Source of the DNA: Roseivirga ehrenbergii | GTDB lineage: Bacteria; Bacteroidota; Bacteroidia; Cytophagales; Cyclobacteriaceae | Assembly (NCBI RefSeq): GCF_001593005.1 | Contig: NZ_LQZQ01000049.1 | Span: 62,001-126,000, forward strand | DNA length: 64,000 bases | Direction: 5' to 3' | Shown here: positions 9,012 through 17,342 of the stretch, piece by piece | How the letters are laid out: each line of letters starts with the position of its first letter | Position numbering within the stretch: the first letter of the stretch is position 1 | The notes under the pieces: generated by a model | Told to the model about the DNA's origin: nothing | The model's input: the letters and a program-made list of their open reading frames with translations, nothing else | The model's database searches: none | Made by a program: the position numbers and the translations under genes

Positions 9012-9353
9012 ATGAAAAATCTAGGTCAAAAAAACATCTCTGCGTTAATCGCACTTTTTTTAGCAATTACAATCGTTACATCGGTTGACGCTAAATCTAA
9101 TGATTCCAACACCCCAATTTTCGAAGAAGACTTATCCTATTTAGAGGATGTTCAAGAGTATGTTGACGCATACATGGAACCAAGTCCAATGGTGTTCGAA
9201 GAAGCTCCTCAAACTGTAAAAGTATTCGATGCGGAAGGCAACTTGGTTTTACAAGGTATGGTTTCTGAATTAAGCGAAGAAGGTTTGAAAATTTACAGAC
9301 AGGCAGATTATTTGTCGTCTTTGTATAACACGAAATACTATCGATTGAAATAA
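9012..9353 (+). CDS. Small secreted protein of unknown function
   Basis: I do not recognise the family. The 113-aa product has a Sec-type signal peptide: a basic start (MKNLGQKN), a hydrophobic core (ISALIALFLAITIVTSV), and probable cleavage after the Ala at residue 27 (VDA-KSN). The mature part is about 85 aa and acidic. Its second half (VKVFDAEGNLVLQGMVSELS) looks like a short beta-hairpin, as in cell-surface or sorting-related domains. The gene stands alone between two terminators, so it is probably monocistronic. A short secreted protein with its own transcript would fit a periplasmic or surface accessory role, but that is inference. Confidence 0.7.
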   Translation: MKNLGQKNISALIALFLAITIVTSVDAKSNDSNTPIFEEDLSYLEDVQEYVDAYMEPSPMVFEEAPQTVKVFDAEGNLVLQGMVSELSEEGLKIYRQADYLSSLYNTKYYRLK

Positions 9354-9386
9354 TAGTATAGCTAGTAGTTTAGTTTAAGGTTGATT

Positions 9387-9413
9387 AAGGCGATTTCAGA
9401 CGGAGATCGCCTT
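9387..9413. terminator. Terminator between convergent genes
   Basis: AAGGCGAT (9387-9394) and ATCGCCTT (9406-9413) form a perfect 8-bp stem with an 11-base loop, followed by GTCTATTTT. It lies between the secreted-protein gene and the convergent pxpC, so it may serve both. Confidence 0.65.
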
Positions 9414-9431
9414 GTCTATTTTAAGGGACTA

Positions 9432-10307
9432 CTATTTAAAACTAATCAATTCAAACTTCACTTTGTCACCAGGCTTAAATTGAGCCAATCGGTCTAAATC
9501 ATTTGAACTTACATTGGCAATTCTTGGGTAGCCGCCTGTGGTTTGGGCATCGGCCATTAAAACGATGGGTTGACCAGAATTTGTAATTTGTATGGTACCT
9601 GGAATCACTCCTGACGAAATCACCTCTTTCTTTTGAGTATAGCCGCTAAGTGCTTCTTTTAGTCTATAACCCATTCTATTCGAATCTGGGCCAATGGTGA
9701 AGCTGTTGCCAAAAAAGCTTTGTTTTTCAATGTCAGAAAAAGCATCGAACTCAGGTCCAGGATACACTTTTATTGGTGCTTCAATGGATAAACTTAGTCT
9801 TTCACTTTCAGAAATGGCAATAATAGGCTGTTCTTTACCACGGATGATCTCTAAGATTTGATCTTTGACGATTATACTGTCAGGCGTAGTTTGGGCAGTG
9901 TTGGTAGCCGAAGCACTACAACTCCCTAACCAACTTTGAATGTCCCACTTTCCATTAATGGCTAAATAAGCCCTGCAACCTGTAAGGGGTTTACCAAAGC
10001 TCAATACATCCCCATGTTCAATGTTTATTGTTCTGAATAGTGGTATTGTATTTCCGTTAATTTCGGCAGAAAGGTCAGCACCAGTAATAGCAATTTGACA
10101 TGGGTCTTCGAATTGAATTTTCGGCCCTAGTAAAGCGATTTCTAAAACCGGGGAATTAGCATCGTTGCCAGCCAACTGATTGGCAAGTTGAGCCGAAGCT
10201 TTGTCCATAGTTCCGTTAATGGGGATGCCCAAATCCTGCACACCCTGTCTACCCAAATCTTGTATGGTAGTTTGTAAACCCGATTTTAGAAAATGTAGCC
10301 TAGCCAT
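9432..10307 (-). CDS. pxpC: 5-oxoprolinase subunit PxpC (biotin-dependent carboxyltransferase family)
   Basis: The 291-aa protein matches the KipA/PxpC half of allophanate hydrolase subunit 2. Visible landmarks are GLQTTIQDLGRQGVQDLGI near the N-terminus, LAITGADLSAEING, and the conserved SNRMGYRL in the second half. With PxpA and PxpB it cleaves 5-oxo-L-proline (pyroglutamate) to glutamate using ATP. It is the last gene of the leftward operon. Its start overlaps pxpB by 8 bases. A terminator follows at 9387-9413. Confidence 0.93.
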   Translation of the reverse strand: MARLHFLKSGLQTTIQDLGRQGVQDLGIPINGTMDKASAQLANQLAGNDANSPVLEIALLGPKIQFEDPCQIAITGADLSAEINGNTIPLFRTINIEHGDVLSFGKPLTGCRAYLAINGKWDIQSWLGSCSASATNTAQTTPDSIIVKDQILEIIRGKEQPIIAISESERLSLSIEAPIKVYPGPEFDAFSDIEKQSFFGNSFTIGPDSNRMGYRLKEALSGYTQKKEVISSGVIPGTIQITNSGQPIVLMADAQTTGGYPRIANVSSNDLDRLAQFKPGDKVKFELISFK

Positions 10308-11007
10308 AATATTCTTCTAAGTTGAATGTATTGCTGGATACTCGCTTTTCTATTTCCTCAAATTCTGAAGTGGAAATAGGCTTGAATTTGACAGCGTCAC
10401 CCGCTTTGAAAAGCGTGGGTTTCTCCGCTTTGGGGTTAAAAGTAGGAATGGGAGTCCGGCCTATAATTTGCCATCCGCCCGGTGCATTGGCTGGATAAAT
10501 ACCGGTTTGCAAACCCGCCAAGCCGACTGAACCAACCAAAACTTCTTTTCTTGGTTCTTCTTTTCTAGGGCAGAATAATTGCTCGGGCAAACTGCCTAAA
10601 TAGGCGAAGCCCGCTACAAAACCGAGCATGTATACTTTGTAAGTTTCTTGGCAATGAGTATCAATGATTTCCTGCTGAGTCAGGCCAGTTTTTTCACTTA
10701 CTTCATTCATGTCGAGCGCGTAAGGTGTCTGATAGCAAACAGGAATTTCAATGATTTTTGAGTTTAACTCTAGGTCTGTCGATTGGCTTTTTGAGTTTAG
10801 TTCTTCAATTTGTTTAGAGAGAGTTTTGAACGAAGTGTTCTCACTAAAACCCACCGTTAACGAGCAATAAGCCGGAATAAGAAAAGTGACTTCTTTGATC
10901 TCTTGAAGTTGTTTATACAGTGAAAGCACTTGATTGTTGATGGCTTCATCAATTTTCTGCTCAAAGTTTAAGAGCAAAGCTGAGTCGCCAAAGCGCACAA
11001 TTTTCAT
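10300..11007 (-). CDS. pxpB: 5-oxoprolinase subunit PxpB
   Basis: The 235-aa protein matches the KipI/PxpB family (allophanate hydrolase subunit 1). It has the typical start KIVRFGDSALLLNFEQKID and the diagnostic GFVAGFAYLGSLPEQL, plus GSVGLAGLQTGIYPANAPGG and GWQIIGRTP near the C-terminus. In Bacillus the homologue KipI also inhibits the kinase KinA, but next to pxpA and pxpC the metabolic role is more likely. It overlaps pxpA by 4 bases and pxpC by 8, which implies translational coupling. Confidence 0.93.
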   Translation of the reverse strand: MKIVRFGDSALLLNFEQKIDEAINNQVLSLYKQLQEIKEVTFLIPAYCSLTVGFSENTSFKTLSKQIEELNSKSQSTDLELNSKIIEIPVCYQTPYALDMNEVSEKTGLTQQEIIDTHCQETYKVYMLGFVAGFAYLGSLPEQLFCPRKEEPRKEVLVGSVGLAGLQTGIYPANAPGGWQIIGRTPIPTFNPKAEKPTLFKAGDAVKFKPISTSEFEEIEKRVSSNTFNLEEYYG

Positions 11008-11768
11008 GGTGTTGAAAAAGCTTTTTGAGTTATTCCGTTTTCTTCCAAACCTAATTTAATGGCTTTTAGAATTTCCACCGCCTGAGGATTGTCGCCATGA
11101 ATGCAAAAGCTTTGCGCTTGCAATTCAACCTTTTCACCATTTAGCGTTTGGGTATAGCCATCCTTAACCACCGACAATACTTGATTGGCGGCCTCTTCGG
11201 CATTATGAATTACTGAGTTTTTTTTTGCTCTGCTCATTAGTTTTCCATCAGCTTCATACCTTCTGTCGGCAAATGCTTCGGCTATAAAAGTCATGCCTTC
11301 TGCTTCTACAATTCGTTTTACATGACTTCCGGCCAACCCCATAATCATCAGGTTTGGGCCTATGGATTTAATGGCTTTTACAACGGTGGAAGCCTCCTTT
11401 TCATTAATGGCCATTTCATTATAAAGGGCACCGTGCGGTTTTACATATTTCAGTTGCCCTCCAGCGCTTTCTACCATTCCTTTTAAAGCGGCTACCTGGT
11501 ATTTGATGGAAGCAGATAATTCTTCAGCAGACATTGGAATCACCCTTCTACCAAAGCCTTGTAAATCTGGATAGCCAGGATGCGCACCGATTTGAACACC
11601 TTGAGCAATGGCCATTTCTATGGTTTTCTGAATATGGTAAGGATCGCCAGCATGCATGCCACAGGCAATATTGGTGGAGGTAATATGAGGAAAAATAGCC
11701 TTGTCATTGCCAACTGAAAAGTTGCCGTAGCTTTCTCCCATATCGCAATTGATGTCTATTTGTTTCAT
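11004..11768 (-). CDS. pxpA: 5-oxoprolinase subunit PxpA (LamB/YcsF family)
   Basis: The 254-aa protein begins with the family signature DINCDMGESYGNFSVGND and continues with NIACGMHAGDP, GVQIGAHPGYPDLQGFGRR and KYVKPHGALYNEM. These are the metal/substrate-site elements of the LamB/YcsF fold. Length equals the family norm. It acts with PxpB and PxpC to remove pyroglutamate, a damage product of glutamine and glutamate. It overlaps the NTF2-like gene upstream by 4 bases and pxpB downstream by 4. Confidence 0.94.
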   Translation of the reverse strand: MKQIDINCDMGESYGNFSVGNDKAIFPHITSTNIACGMHAGDPYHIQKTIEMAIAQGVQIGAHPGYPDLQGFGRRVIPMSAEELSASIKYQVAALKGMVESAGGQLKYVKPHGALYNEMAINEKEASTVVKAIKSIGPNLMIMGLAGSHVKRIVEAEGMTFIAEAFADRRYEADGKLMSRAKKNSVIHNAEEAANQVLSVVKDGYTQTLNGEKVELQAQSFCIHGDNPQAVEILKAIKLGLEENGITQKAFSTP

Positions 11769-12238
11769 TTTTGAATGTACTTATGAAGTGATGATAAAGC
11801 CGTTTTTCGAACTTTATTTTTCATAAAACCACTCCAGCCTAAAAGCATTCCGGGCAAGCCCAGTGCCATCGAACACCATTTCCACATATTGAAGTGGTCT
11901 TTATGGTATACAATCTTTCCCTCTTCAATAATAAATTCGGCCGTAATTTTGTTGTGTACCACTCGCTGTGTTTTGCTGAAAGGGTACACAGCCGTCCATT
12001 GAGCTTTGGCTTTTCCGTTGGTGACATCGAGAATTTTATGGGTCACCGTCAAGTCTTTTCCACCTCTTTCTATCAACATCGACCACATGGAAGTGATTTC
12101 TGAATCATTTAATCTACCAAAGGCTGGATCTTCGAATACTGCTTGTTTGGCATAGCAGGCATTCATGGCTTCGGCATTCTTTTGGGCAAATGCAGTGTAA
12201 AACTGATCGATAAGTAGGCGGTTCTCTTGTATCGACAT
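11765..12238 (-). CDS. NTF2-like (SnoaL) family protein
   Basis: The 157-aa protein looks like a cone-shaped NTF2/SnoaL domain: an N-terminal helix (ENRLLIDQFYTAFAQKNAEAMNACYAKQAVFEDP) followed by strands (LTVTHKILDVTNGKAKAQWTAVYPF). A C-terminal extension (KWCSMALGLPGMLLGWSGFMKNKVRKTAL) is hydrophobic and may contact the membrane. The family includes small enzymes and ligand-binding proteins; no catalytic residue can be assigned. It sits between the epimerase gene (19-base gap) and pxpA (4-base overlap), so it is co-transcribed with pyroglutamate catabolism genes. The reason for that link is unknown. Confidence 0.75.
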   Translation of the reverse strand: MSIQENRLLIDQFYTAFAQKNAEAMNACYAKQAVFEDPAFGRLNDSEITSMWSMLIERGGKDLTVTHKILDVTNGKAKAQWTAVYPFSKTQRVVHNKITAEFIIEEGKIVYHKDHFNMWKWCSMALGLPGMLLGWSGFMKNKVRKTALSSLHKYIQK

Positions 12239-12257
12239 AAGGCAATGGAGTTAAAAT

Positions 12258-13247
12258 TTACTCAATATAACCTTCTTTCTTGAACCAATTGTAAGCTCTT
12301 TCGATAGCGTCTTTCACGGTAAGGTCAGGTTCGTAACCCAATTCTTCTTTGGCCTTACTTCCATCCAAATGCTGACCGTAAGCTAAAATGGCCACTGCCG
12401 TTGAGGAAAGAGTAGGAGGAGAGCCTCTGAAAAGGGTATATTTTATTTCTTGTGATTTAGAAATGAACTTGGCCATGTTCAAAGGAATGGTCTTTTTGAT
12501 CATAGGAACTTGAGCAATTTCACAAATCATTTTAATGATTTCTTCTATCGAAGTATTTTCACCAGTGATCAAGTATCGCTCCCCAAAACGACCTTTTTCT
12601 AATGCCAATAGTAAACCCCGGGCTGCATCGCCAGCATAAACCGCATTTCGAAGTCCATGAACATAAGCCGGGATTTCTTCATTCGCCACATCTTGAATTA
12701 ATCGACCTGTAGTAGGGGCATAATCATATTCACCAAAAGTCATACTTGGAATTCCAATGACAATAGGCAGGCCGTCTTCAGCATTTATTTTGGCCATATA
12801 ATCCATGAGCCATTTTACCCTTAAATAGGCATTAGTGCTTTCTGGTTCTTGAGGGTAGTTCAGACTTTCATGGCCTAAGCCGTTAGGGTTTTTAGGCAAA
12901 ACAATGGAGCCGCCCACATACAAAGCTCGACTTACTTTCGCTTCGCGAACGCCATCAATAAAGAACTGCATTTGCAAACGGGCAGTCTTAATTTCTTGGG
13001 CGAGTGGTTTTGGAACGGTGGGGTAATAAGCAGCGCAATTGGCTACATAGTCTAATCCTTCCATGGCTCGAATCATACTGCCTCTATCGTTTAGGTCGGC
13101 AATACGACTTTCGAACTGAAGGTCTTTAATATGGGATAGGTTGGAGTCTTTTCGATGAATAATCACTACTTCGTACTGCCGCAATTGAGCAGCAATGGCC
13201 AAATGGTGACCCAACATGCCTGTGCCACCAATAATGCCAATTTTCAT
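12258..13247 (-). CDS. NAD(P)-dependent epimerase/dehydratase family protein
   Basis: The 329-aa extended short-chain dehydrogenase starts with the Rossmann loop IGIIGGTGMLGHHLAIAA (GxxGxxG). It has a YxxxK catalytic pair in AYLRVKWLMDYM. The fold resembles the dihydroflavonol 4-reductase/HpnA-like group, which reduces or epimerises sugars or carbonyl compounds. The substrate is not identifiable. It is the first gene of the operon that continues to pxpC. The upstream acidic-protein gene ends 53 bases away and may also belong to the transcript. Confidence 0.88.
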   Translation of the reverse strand: MKIGIIGGTGMLGHHLAIAAQLRQYEVVIIHRKDSNLSHIKDLQFESRIADLNDRGSMIRAMEGLDYVANCAAYYPTVPKPLAQEIKTARLQMQFFIDGVREAKVSRALYVGGSIVLPKNPNGLGHESLNYPQEPESTNAYLRVKWLMDYMAKINAEDGLPIVIGIPSMTFGEYDYAPTTGRLIQDVANEEIPAYVHGLRNAVYAGDAARGLLLALEKGRFGERYLITGENTSIEEIIKMICEIAQVPMIKKTIPLNMAKFISKSQEIKYTLFRGSPPTLSSTAVAILAYGQHLDGSKAKEELGYEPDLTVKDAIERAYNWFKKEGYIE

Positions 13248-13300
13248 AATTTATAGGAAGTAGTGAGTTTTAAGTTAGAGGATAAATAGAGGAATGAAGA

Positions 13301-13672
13301 TTAATCTTCATCATCATCTTCGTCCTCATCGTCTGCAATGTCGAAGCCAGTACCTTCGTCTTCGTCATCCACATCTTCAGCATGTCTTTCTTCGTATTCC
13401 TCTTTAATCTCATCTTTGAGGTTACCGTCTGCATCGTAATCATCGTCATCTTCAATGATTTGTTGTGCTTCTTCAACGGTCATTCGAACAAGGTAATATT
13501 TCTCCTCAGTTTCGAAAGGAAGGGCAGATACACGTTTACCATCTTTATTGGTAAAGTAAATAAGGTTGTCTTCAAAGCCTTCAGGATACTCAAGCTTAAT
13601 TTGCTCTTGGATTTCTACGTCCAGCTTGTCAAAATCTTTAATTACCCTTGGCTTGGGACTTGGTGAGCTCAT
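13301..13672 (-). CDS. Conserved acidic protein of Bacteroidota, unknown function
   Basis: The 123-aa protein has a conserved-looking core (KLDVEIQEQIKLEYPEGF, then NLIYFTNKDGKRVSALPFE, EKYYLVRMTVEEAQQII). A strongly acidic tail follows with several Asp/Glu runs, ending DDEDEDDDED. I recall similar proteins in many Bacteroidota, sometimes given unsupported names; I assign no function. The acidic tail suggests a basic partner such as a ribosomal or DNA-binding protein, which is speculation. ORFs in other frames across the acidic tail are artefacts of GAA/GAT codon repeats. Confidence 0.82.
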   Translation of the reverse strand: MSSPSPKPRVIKDFDKLDVEIQEQIKLEYPEGFEDNLIYFTNKDGKRVSALPFETEEKYYLVRMTVEEAQQIIEDDDDYDADGNLKDEIKEEYEERHAEDVDDEDEGTGFDIADDEDEDDDED

Positions 13673-13819
13673 AGTTTATTTCTGATTCAATTTTAAGGCA
13701 ATTTCTATTTAAAAGTTAAAAAGTCAAGGGCTAGGGCAAATAAAAAGAGAATATCTGTTTTAGAGAATTGATTTGGCCTCTTTCACCATGGGCTAAAATA
13801 GGTAAATGAACTAAGGAGG

Positions 13820-14626
13820 CTACTGCTTCTTCTCAATGAAGAATCTGGCATTGGCATTAGTCCTGACAGGTGTGTTCTTTATTTTTCCCGGTATCCAAAT
13901 AGGGTATTTTTGTTTGATGTGTTCTGTAACTTTTGAAAAGAGCTCTTCTTTAAACTTCTTATTTTTTTCGTGCTGAGGTACAAAGTTGTTTATTCTGAAT
14001 TCCGAGATCGTACAGTCCTTTTCAATAATAAACCCGACATCAAAAAATGGCCAACCTCCATTTTCACCACTTTTCTCTTGGATGTCTATATCTGAAACCT
14101 TAAGTAGATAAATATCTCTTTCACTTAATTCATTTGGTAGTCTTGGTTGCTTATCACAGTCGAAAGAATCTACAAGCCGATTTTCTGATTGAATTAAAGA
14201 AAAGTAGAGACTGTCAGCTTCTAGGTGGATTTTTTCTTTAAATCCTAACCCATATTTTTCAATGATTACCTTGTCCATGTAGTAGCCATAGCAGCCCTGA
14301 GTTTCTCCGTCAAACTGCACATCGCTGATAAGCTCAATGTCAAATTCAAGCCCATTTTCTTTGCAGATTTGTTTTAATTCAGACTCGTATCTGATATATC
14401 CATAAAGGAATCCAACCTGTTGAGTAAAAACAATTTTACCGTTGGCTATATCTTTTTTTGCACGCTCAATTTCTGAAATGCAAAGATCATCGCCTCGGTT
14501 CGGATTACTTACATAGATGATTTCATCGGGGAGCTTCTGTTCATTCGTTTGGTTTTGCCCATAAACGTTAGAGCACAGTGTGATCATAACGAGTAATAAA
14601 TTTTTTATGAGTAATCTTAAACGCAT
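13820..14626 (-). CDS. Secreted protein of unknown function
   Basis: The 268-aa product starts with a signal peptide (MRLRLLIKNLLLVMITLCSN, probable cleavage after VYG). The mature region is about 245 aa with no family I recognise. It has a few Cys (DDLCISEIE, LKQICKENG, TQGCYGYY, SFDCDKQ, EKDCTISEF). The C-terminal segment about the ability to build from other subunits (FKEELFSKVTEHIKQKYPIW) resembles the TonB C-terminal-like segments seen in some Bacteroidota proteins. It ends 22 bases downstream of the ddl stop in map order, so ddl and this gene may share a transcript. Confidence 0.7.
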   Translation of the reverse strand: MRLRLLIKNLLLVMITLCSNVYGQNQTNEQKLPDEIIYVSNPNRGDDLCISEIERAKKDIANGKIVFTQQVGFLYGYIRYESELKQICKENGLEFDIELISDVQFDGETQGCYGYYMDKVIIEKYGLGFKEKIHLEADSLYFSLIQSENRLVDSFDCDKQPRLPNELSERDIYLLKVSDIDIQEKSGENGGWPFFDVGFIIEKDCTISEFRINNFVPQHEKNKKFKEELFSKVTEHIKQKYPIWIPGKIKNTPVRTNANARFFIEKKQ

Positions 14627-14648
14627 TTGATGGTGTCGTTTGAATGGA

Positions 14649-15716
14649 TTATTTCACCTCCCGAGCAACAATTTTTAACTGTCGTTCTCTTTCAAACCTT
14701 TCCAAGCCAAACTGAATAAGCAACTCAATTAACTCAGTATAACTTACTCCTGTGGCTTCCCACATTTTTGGATACATACTAATTGGCGTAAAACCTGGAA
14801 GCGTATTAATCTCGTTGATCATAATGGTTCCATCGGTGCTGATAAAGAAATCGACACGGGCGAGGCCTTCACAACCTAATGTGGTATATGCTCTCTTGGC
14901 TATTTCTCGCACATCGTTGATTTGCTCATCTGTTAATTGAGCAGGAATATGAATGCTCGAAGCATCTTTACTTACATATTTCGATTCGAAATCATAAAAA
15001 CCAGCCGTGTTTACTATTTCGCCAGGTAAAGACGCTTGTGGCTTTTCATTGCCCATTACCGCTACTTCGATTTCGCGTCCGTTGATATTCTGTTCTATAA
15101 GTACCTTACTGTCGTACTTTAGCGCATCTTGTAAGGCCGCATCATATTCCGTTTTGGAATTTACTTTATGCACACCTACGGAAGAACCTAAATTAGCAGG
15201 CTTGATGAAAAGTGGGAGACCAAGCTCTTGTTCTACCTTTTCGAAATTAGGTTGATGAGTCCATGTAGCGCAAACATATGGAGCAATGGCAATGTTGGCA
15301 TCGCGCAACAAACGTTTGGTTACATCTTTGTCCATACAAGTAGCAGAAGCTAAAACCCCGCAGCCTACAAAGGCCACATTGAGCATTTTCAACATGCCTT
15401 GAATGGTTCCGTCTTCCCCAAAAACCCCATGTAACACAGGGAAGACAATGTCGATTTCTCTCAATATTTTTCCAGAGCCGTTTTCTAACACCGCAGCTCC
15501 TTTCTCACCCTGAATCAAGGTTACAGAGGTTCCTACTTTATCATGTGTGTTTTCAGTGTCTTGTAAAAACCAATGGCCTCCAATGTCAATCCGTAACGGA
15601 ATGACTTCAAATAACGATCTATTAATATGTTTCAGAATACCTTCTGAAGATATAAGGGAAATTTCGTGCTCGGTAGATCGCCCACCGAAAACCACCGCAA
15701 CTTTAATTTTTGACAT
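14649..15716 (-). CDS. ddl: D-alanine--D-alanine ligase
   Basis: The 355-aa ATP-grasp enzyme begins KIKVAVVFGGRSTEHEISLIS, the family signature. It carries VFPVLHGVFGEDGTIQGM, LPLFIKPANLGSSVGVHKV and GLARVDFFISTDGTIMINEINTLPGFT, which hold the ATP, Mg2+ and D-Ala ligands. The length fits the DdlA-like type. It joins two D-Ala molecules for peptidoglycan synthesis in the cytoplasm. It is the likely first gene of a pair with the secreted-protein gene at 13820. Confidence 0.96.
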   Translation of the reverse strand: MSKIKVAVVFGGRSTEHEISLISSEGILKHINRSLFEVIPLRIDIGGHWFLQDTENTHDKVGTSVTLIQGEKGAAVLENGSGKILREIDIVFPVLHGVFGEDGTIQGMLKMLNVAFVGCGVLASATCMDKDVTKRLLRDANIAIAPYVCATWTHQPNFEKVEQELGLPLFIKPANLGSSVGVHKVNSKTEYDAALQDALKYDSKVLIEQNINGREIEVAVMGNEKPQASLPGEIVNTAGFYDFESKYVSKDASSIHIPAQLTDEQINDVREIAKRAYTTLGCEGLARVDFFISTDGTIMINEINTLPGFTPISMYPKMWEATGVSYTELIELLIQFGLERFERERQLKIVAREVK

Positions 15717-15820
15717 CTAAAAAGTAAATGAATTTGTACACGTGAATAACGCCAAGAGAACTAAATATTCATATTGGTTTAAGAAATTTATTCAAGTGAG
15801 TTTGACAGGAATAAAGATAT

Positions 15821-16489
15821 TTACTGATTTCTATCTGACTTGAACTGGGTGTTGGCTTTTTCAATTGGCCATGTCAGTGATTGAACGGGGTTTACTTTTT
15901 CCGATGCCCTTACTTTTAGGTTATACAGCGTGCCGCTCAATCGTTTTCTAATTCTACTGATAATAATGCTGTTAAGGTTAATCACCATTTTTTGGTCTTG
16001 GTATACGCCCAAGTAGTTAACCTTTACATCATTTTCCCCGTGCTTTTGCAATTTCCATTGAGCAGAATAGAAATCCATTAAATCGTAGTCCTTATTTCTG
16101 TTATACTCTTTTATTTGGCTGGAAAGAGTATGAAAGGTCTCGTTTTCGTACCTGACATCTACTTTTACTCGGCCTGTTTTCTTAACAAAGAGCCAAGGAA
16201 TGTCGACAAAGAAATCGAAGGTAAATGAAGAGTCTTGTTTATCTACCAAGAGCATTTTCGATTTGCTTTCGCCTTCTACCCAGTTGTAGCCATCTACATC
16301 TAAAATCAGGTTCATGACTTCATAGATGCTTGAATTTTTAATAGTGAAGGTGCCTCTTAAAGCTTCATATCCATCGGCAAGGGTGTCCAGTTGAGTCATG
16401 GAAATGCCTTTATGCTCCCAAGTTTTTTGGGCTTGTAAAAACCCACAGCAGCTAAACCAAATGATAAAAGACAGGGTAGATCGTTTCAT
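15821..16489 (-). CDS. Secreted START/SRPBCC-like protein
   Basis: The 222-aa product has a signal peptide (MKRSTLSFIIWFSCCGFLQA, cleaved before QKTWE). The mature part has the strand-helix-strand pattern of START-type proteins: EALRGTFTIKNSSIYEVMNLI, then DGYNWVEGESKSKMLLVDKQ, then DIPWLFVKKTGRVKVDVRYE. Bacterial versions are periplasmic and may bind lipids, but the ligand is unknown. The fold call rests on pattern only. It is probably monocistronic; gaps of about 100 bases lie on both sides. Confidence 0.6.
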   Translation of the reverse strand: MKRSTLSFIIWFSCCGFLQAQKTWEHKGISMTQLDTLADGYEALRGTFTIKNSSIYEVMNLILDVDGYNWVEGESKSKMLLVDKQDSSFTFDFFVDIPWLFVKKTGRVKVDVRYENETFHTLSSQIKEYNRNKDYDLMDFYSAQWKLQKHGENDVKVNYLGVYQDQKMVINLNSIIISRIRKRLSGTLYNLKVRASEKVNPVQSLTWPIEKANTQFKSDRNQ

Positions 16490-16599
16490 GTTTTAATTAT
16501 ACTTCCGAAGGTATGTTTTTAAGTCATAAGCCTCAATAGTTTTGACTGGTTTTCTTGTTAAAGTAGGTTAAGACTATGGTTTTGATAAATCCAATGGAC

Positions 16600-17265
16600 T
16601 TATAATTCATAAGAAGATTTAATTTGATGTCTCTTGATTTCCTTTAATTCACCATTCCTATTTGTTCTATACGTCACTTTAAGAGTATCTGAAAAACAAG
16701 TTGTTTTATCATCTTCGGATAATACATCGGAGCAATTTTTGGTGAACGTTTGTGTAATAATATTTCCACCTTCCAAAAAGGTGCATTCCGTGATTTTTGT
16801 GAATTCCGTAATTCCCATGAGATTAGTGTACTCAGCAATCACAATTAATTCATTGTCATTTTTTTGGGGCTTGGAATAGACCGTAATATCCTTATCATCT
16901 TCATCAAAATCGCCCTGAAAATTAATAAGAATGAATGAGTATTTAGCTGCCCCAGCCTCAAATGGGAACTCATAGAATTCCCGCTGATCAATAAATTTTT
17001 TTGTAAATGCTTGCTTTCTTTGATCAAGAAGTGACTCCCAGTCACCATCAGGATAGTCATCCATGAGGAGACTCTCTAAATCACTCCACCCAGTTAGATT
17101 GTCATTTTCTGCCAACGCTAAAATACTTGTTGAATCAAGAGGTGTCAATACATCGAAGGGGTAAACGGCAAGTTCCAATGCGTTGATTTTTTTCAACACA
17201 ACGGGTTCAGGTTTACAGCTGATCAATGAGATGATAGCTAGTAAATAGATGCGTTTCCCTATCAT
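16600..17265 (-). CDS. Lipoprotein of unknown function
   Basis: The 221-aa product starts MIGKRIYLLAIISLISCKPE, a type II signal peptide with a lipobox LISC at residues 14-17. The mature acidic protein has four more Cys in its second half (TKITECTFLE, TKNCSDV, KTTCFSD) that could pair. No family is recognised. A possible Bacteroidota export signal (Lys/Asp/Glu just after the lipid Cys) is not clear here (KPEPVVLKK). It is a stand-alone gene, divergent from the NRAMP gene. Confidence 0.68.
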   Translation of the reverse strand: MIGKRIYLLAIISLISCKPEPVVLKKINALELAVYPFDVLTPLDSTSILALAENDNLTGWSDLESLLMDDYPDGDWESLLDQRKQAFTKKFIDQREFYEFPFEAGAAKYSFILINFQGDFDEDDKDITVYSKPQKNDNELIVIAEYTNLMGITEFTKITECTFLEGGNIITQTFTKNCSDVLSEDDKTTCFSDTLKVTYRTNRNGELKEIKRHQIKSSYEL

Positions 17266-17342
17266 AAACTATTTATTTAGTTTAAAGTAATCACATAATT
17301 ATCGATCACACAAGCTTTTGTAATCTTTTCATATCTTCCCGA

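Noticed and set aside
13270-13476. 68-aa ORF opposite or in another frame of the acidic protein
   Set aside because: It is a by-product of the Asp/Glu codon runs of the gene at 13301-13672.
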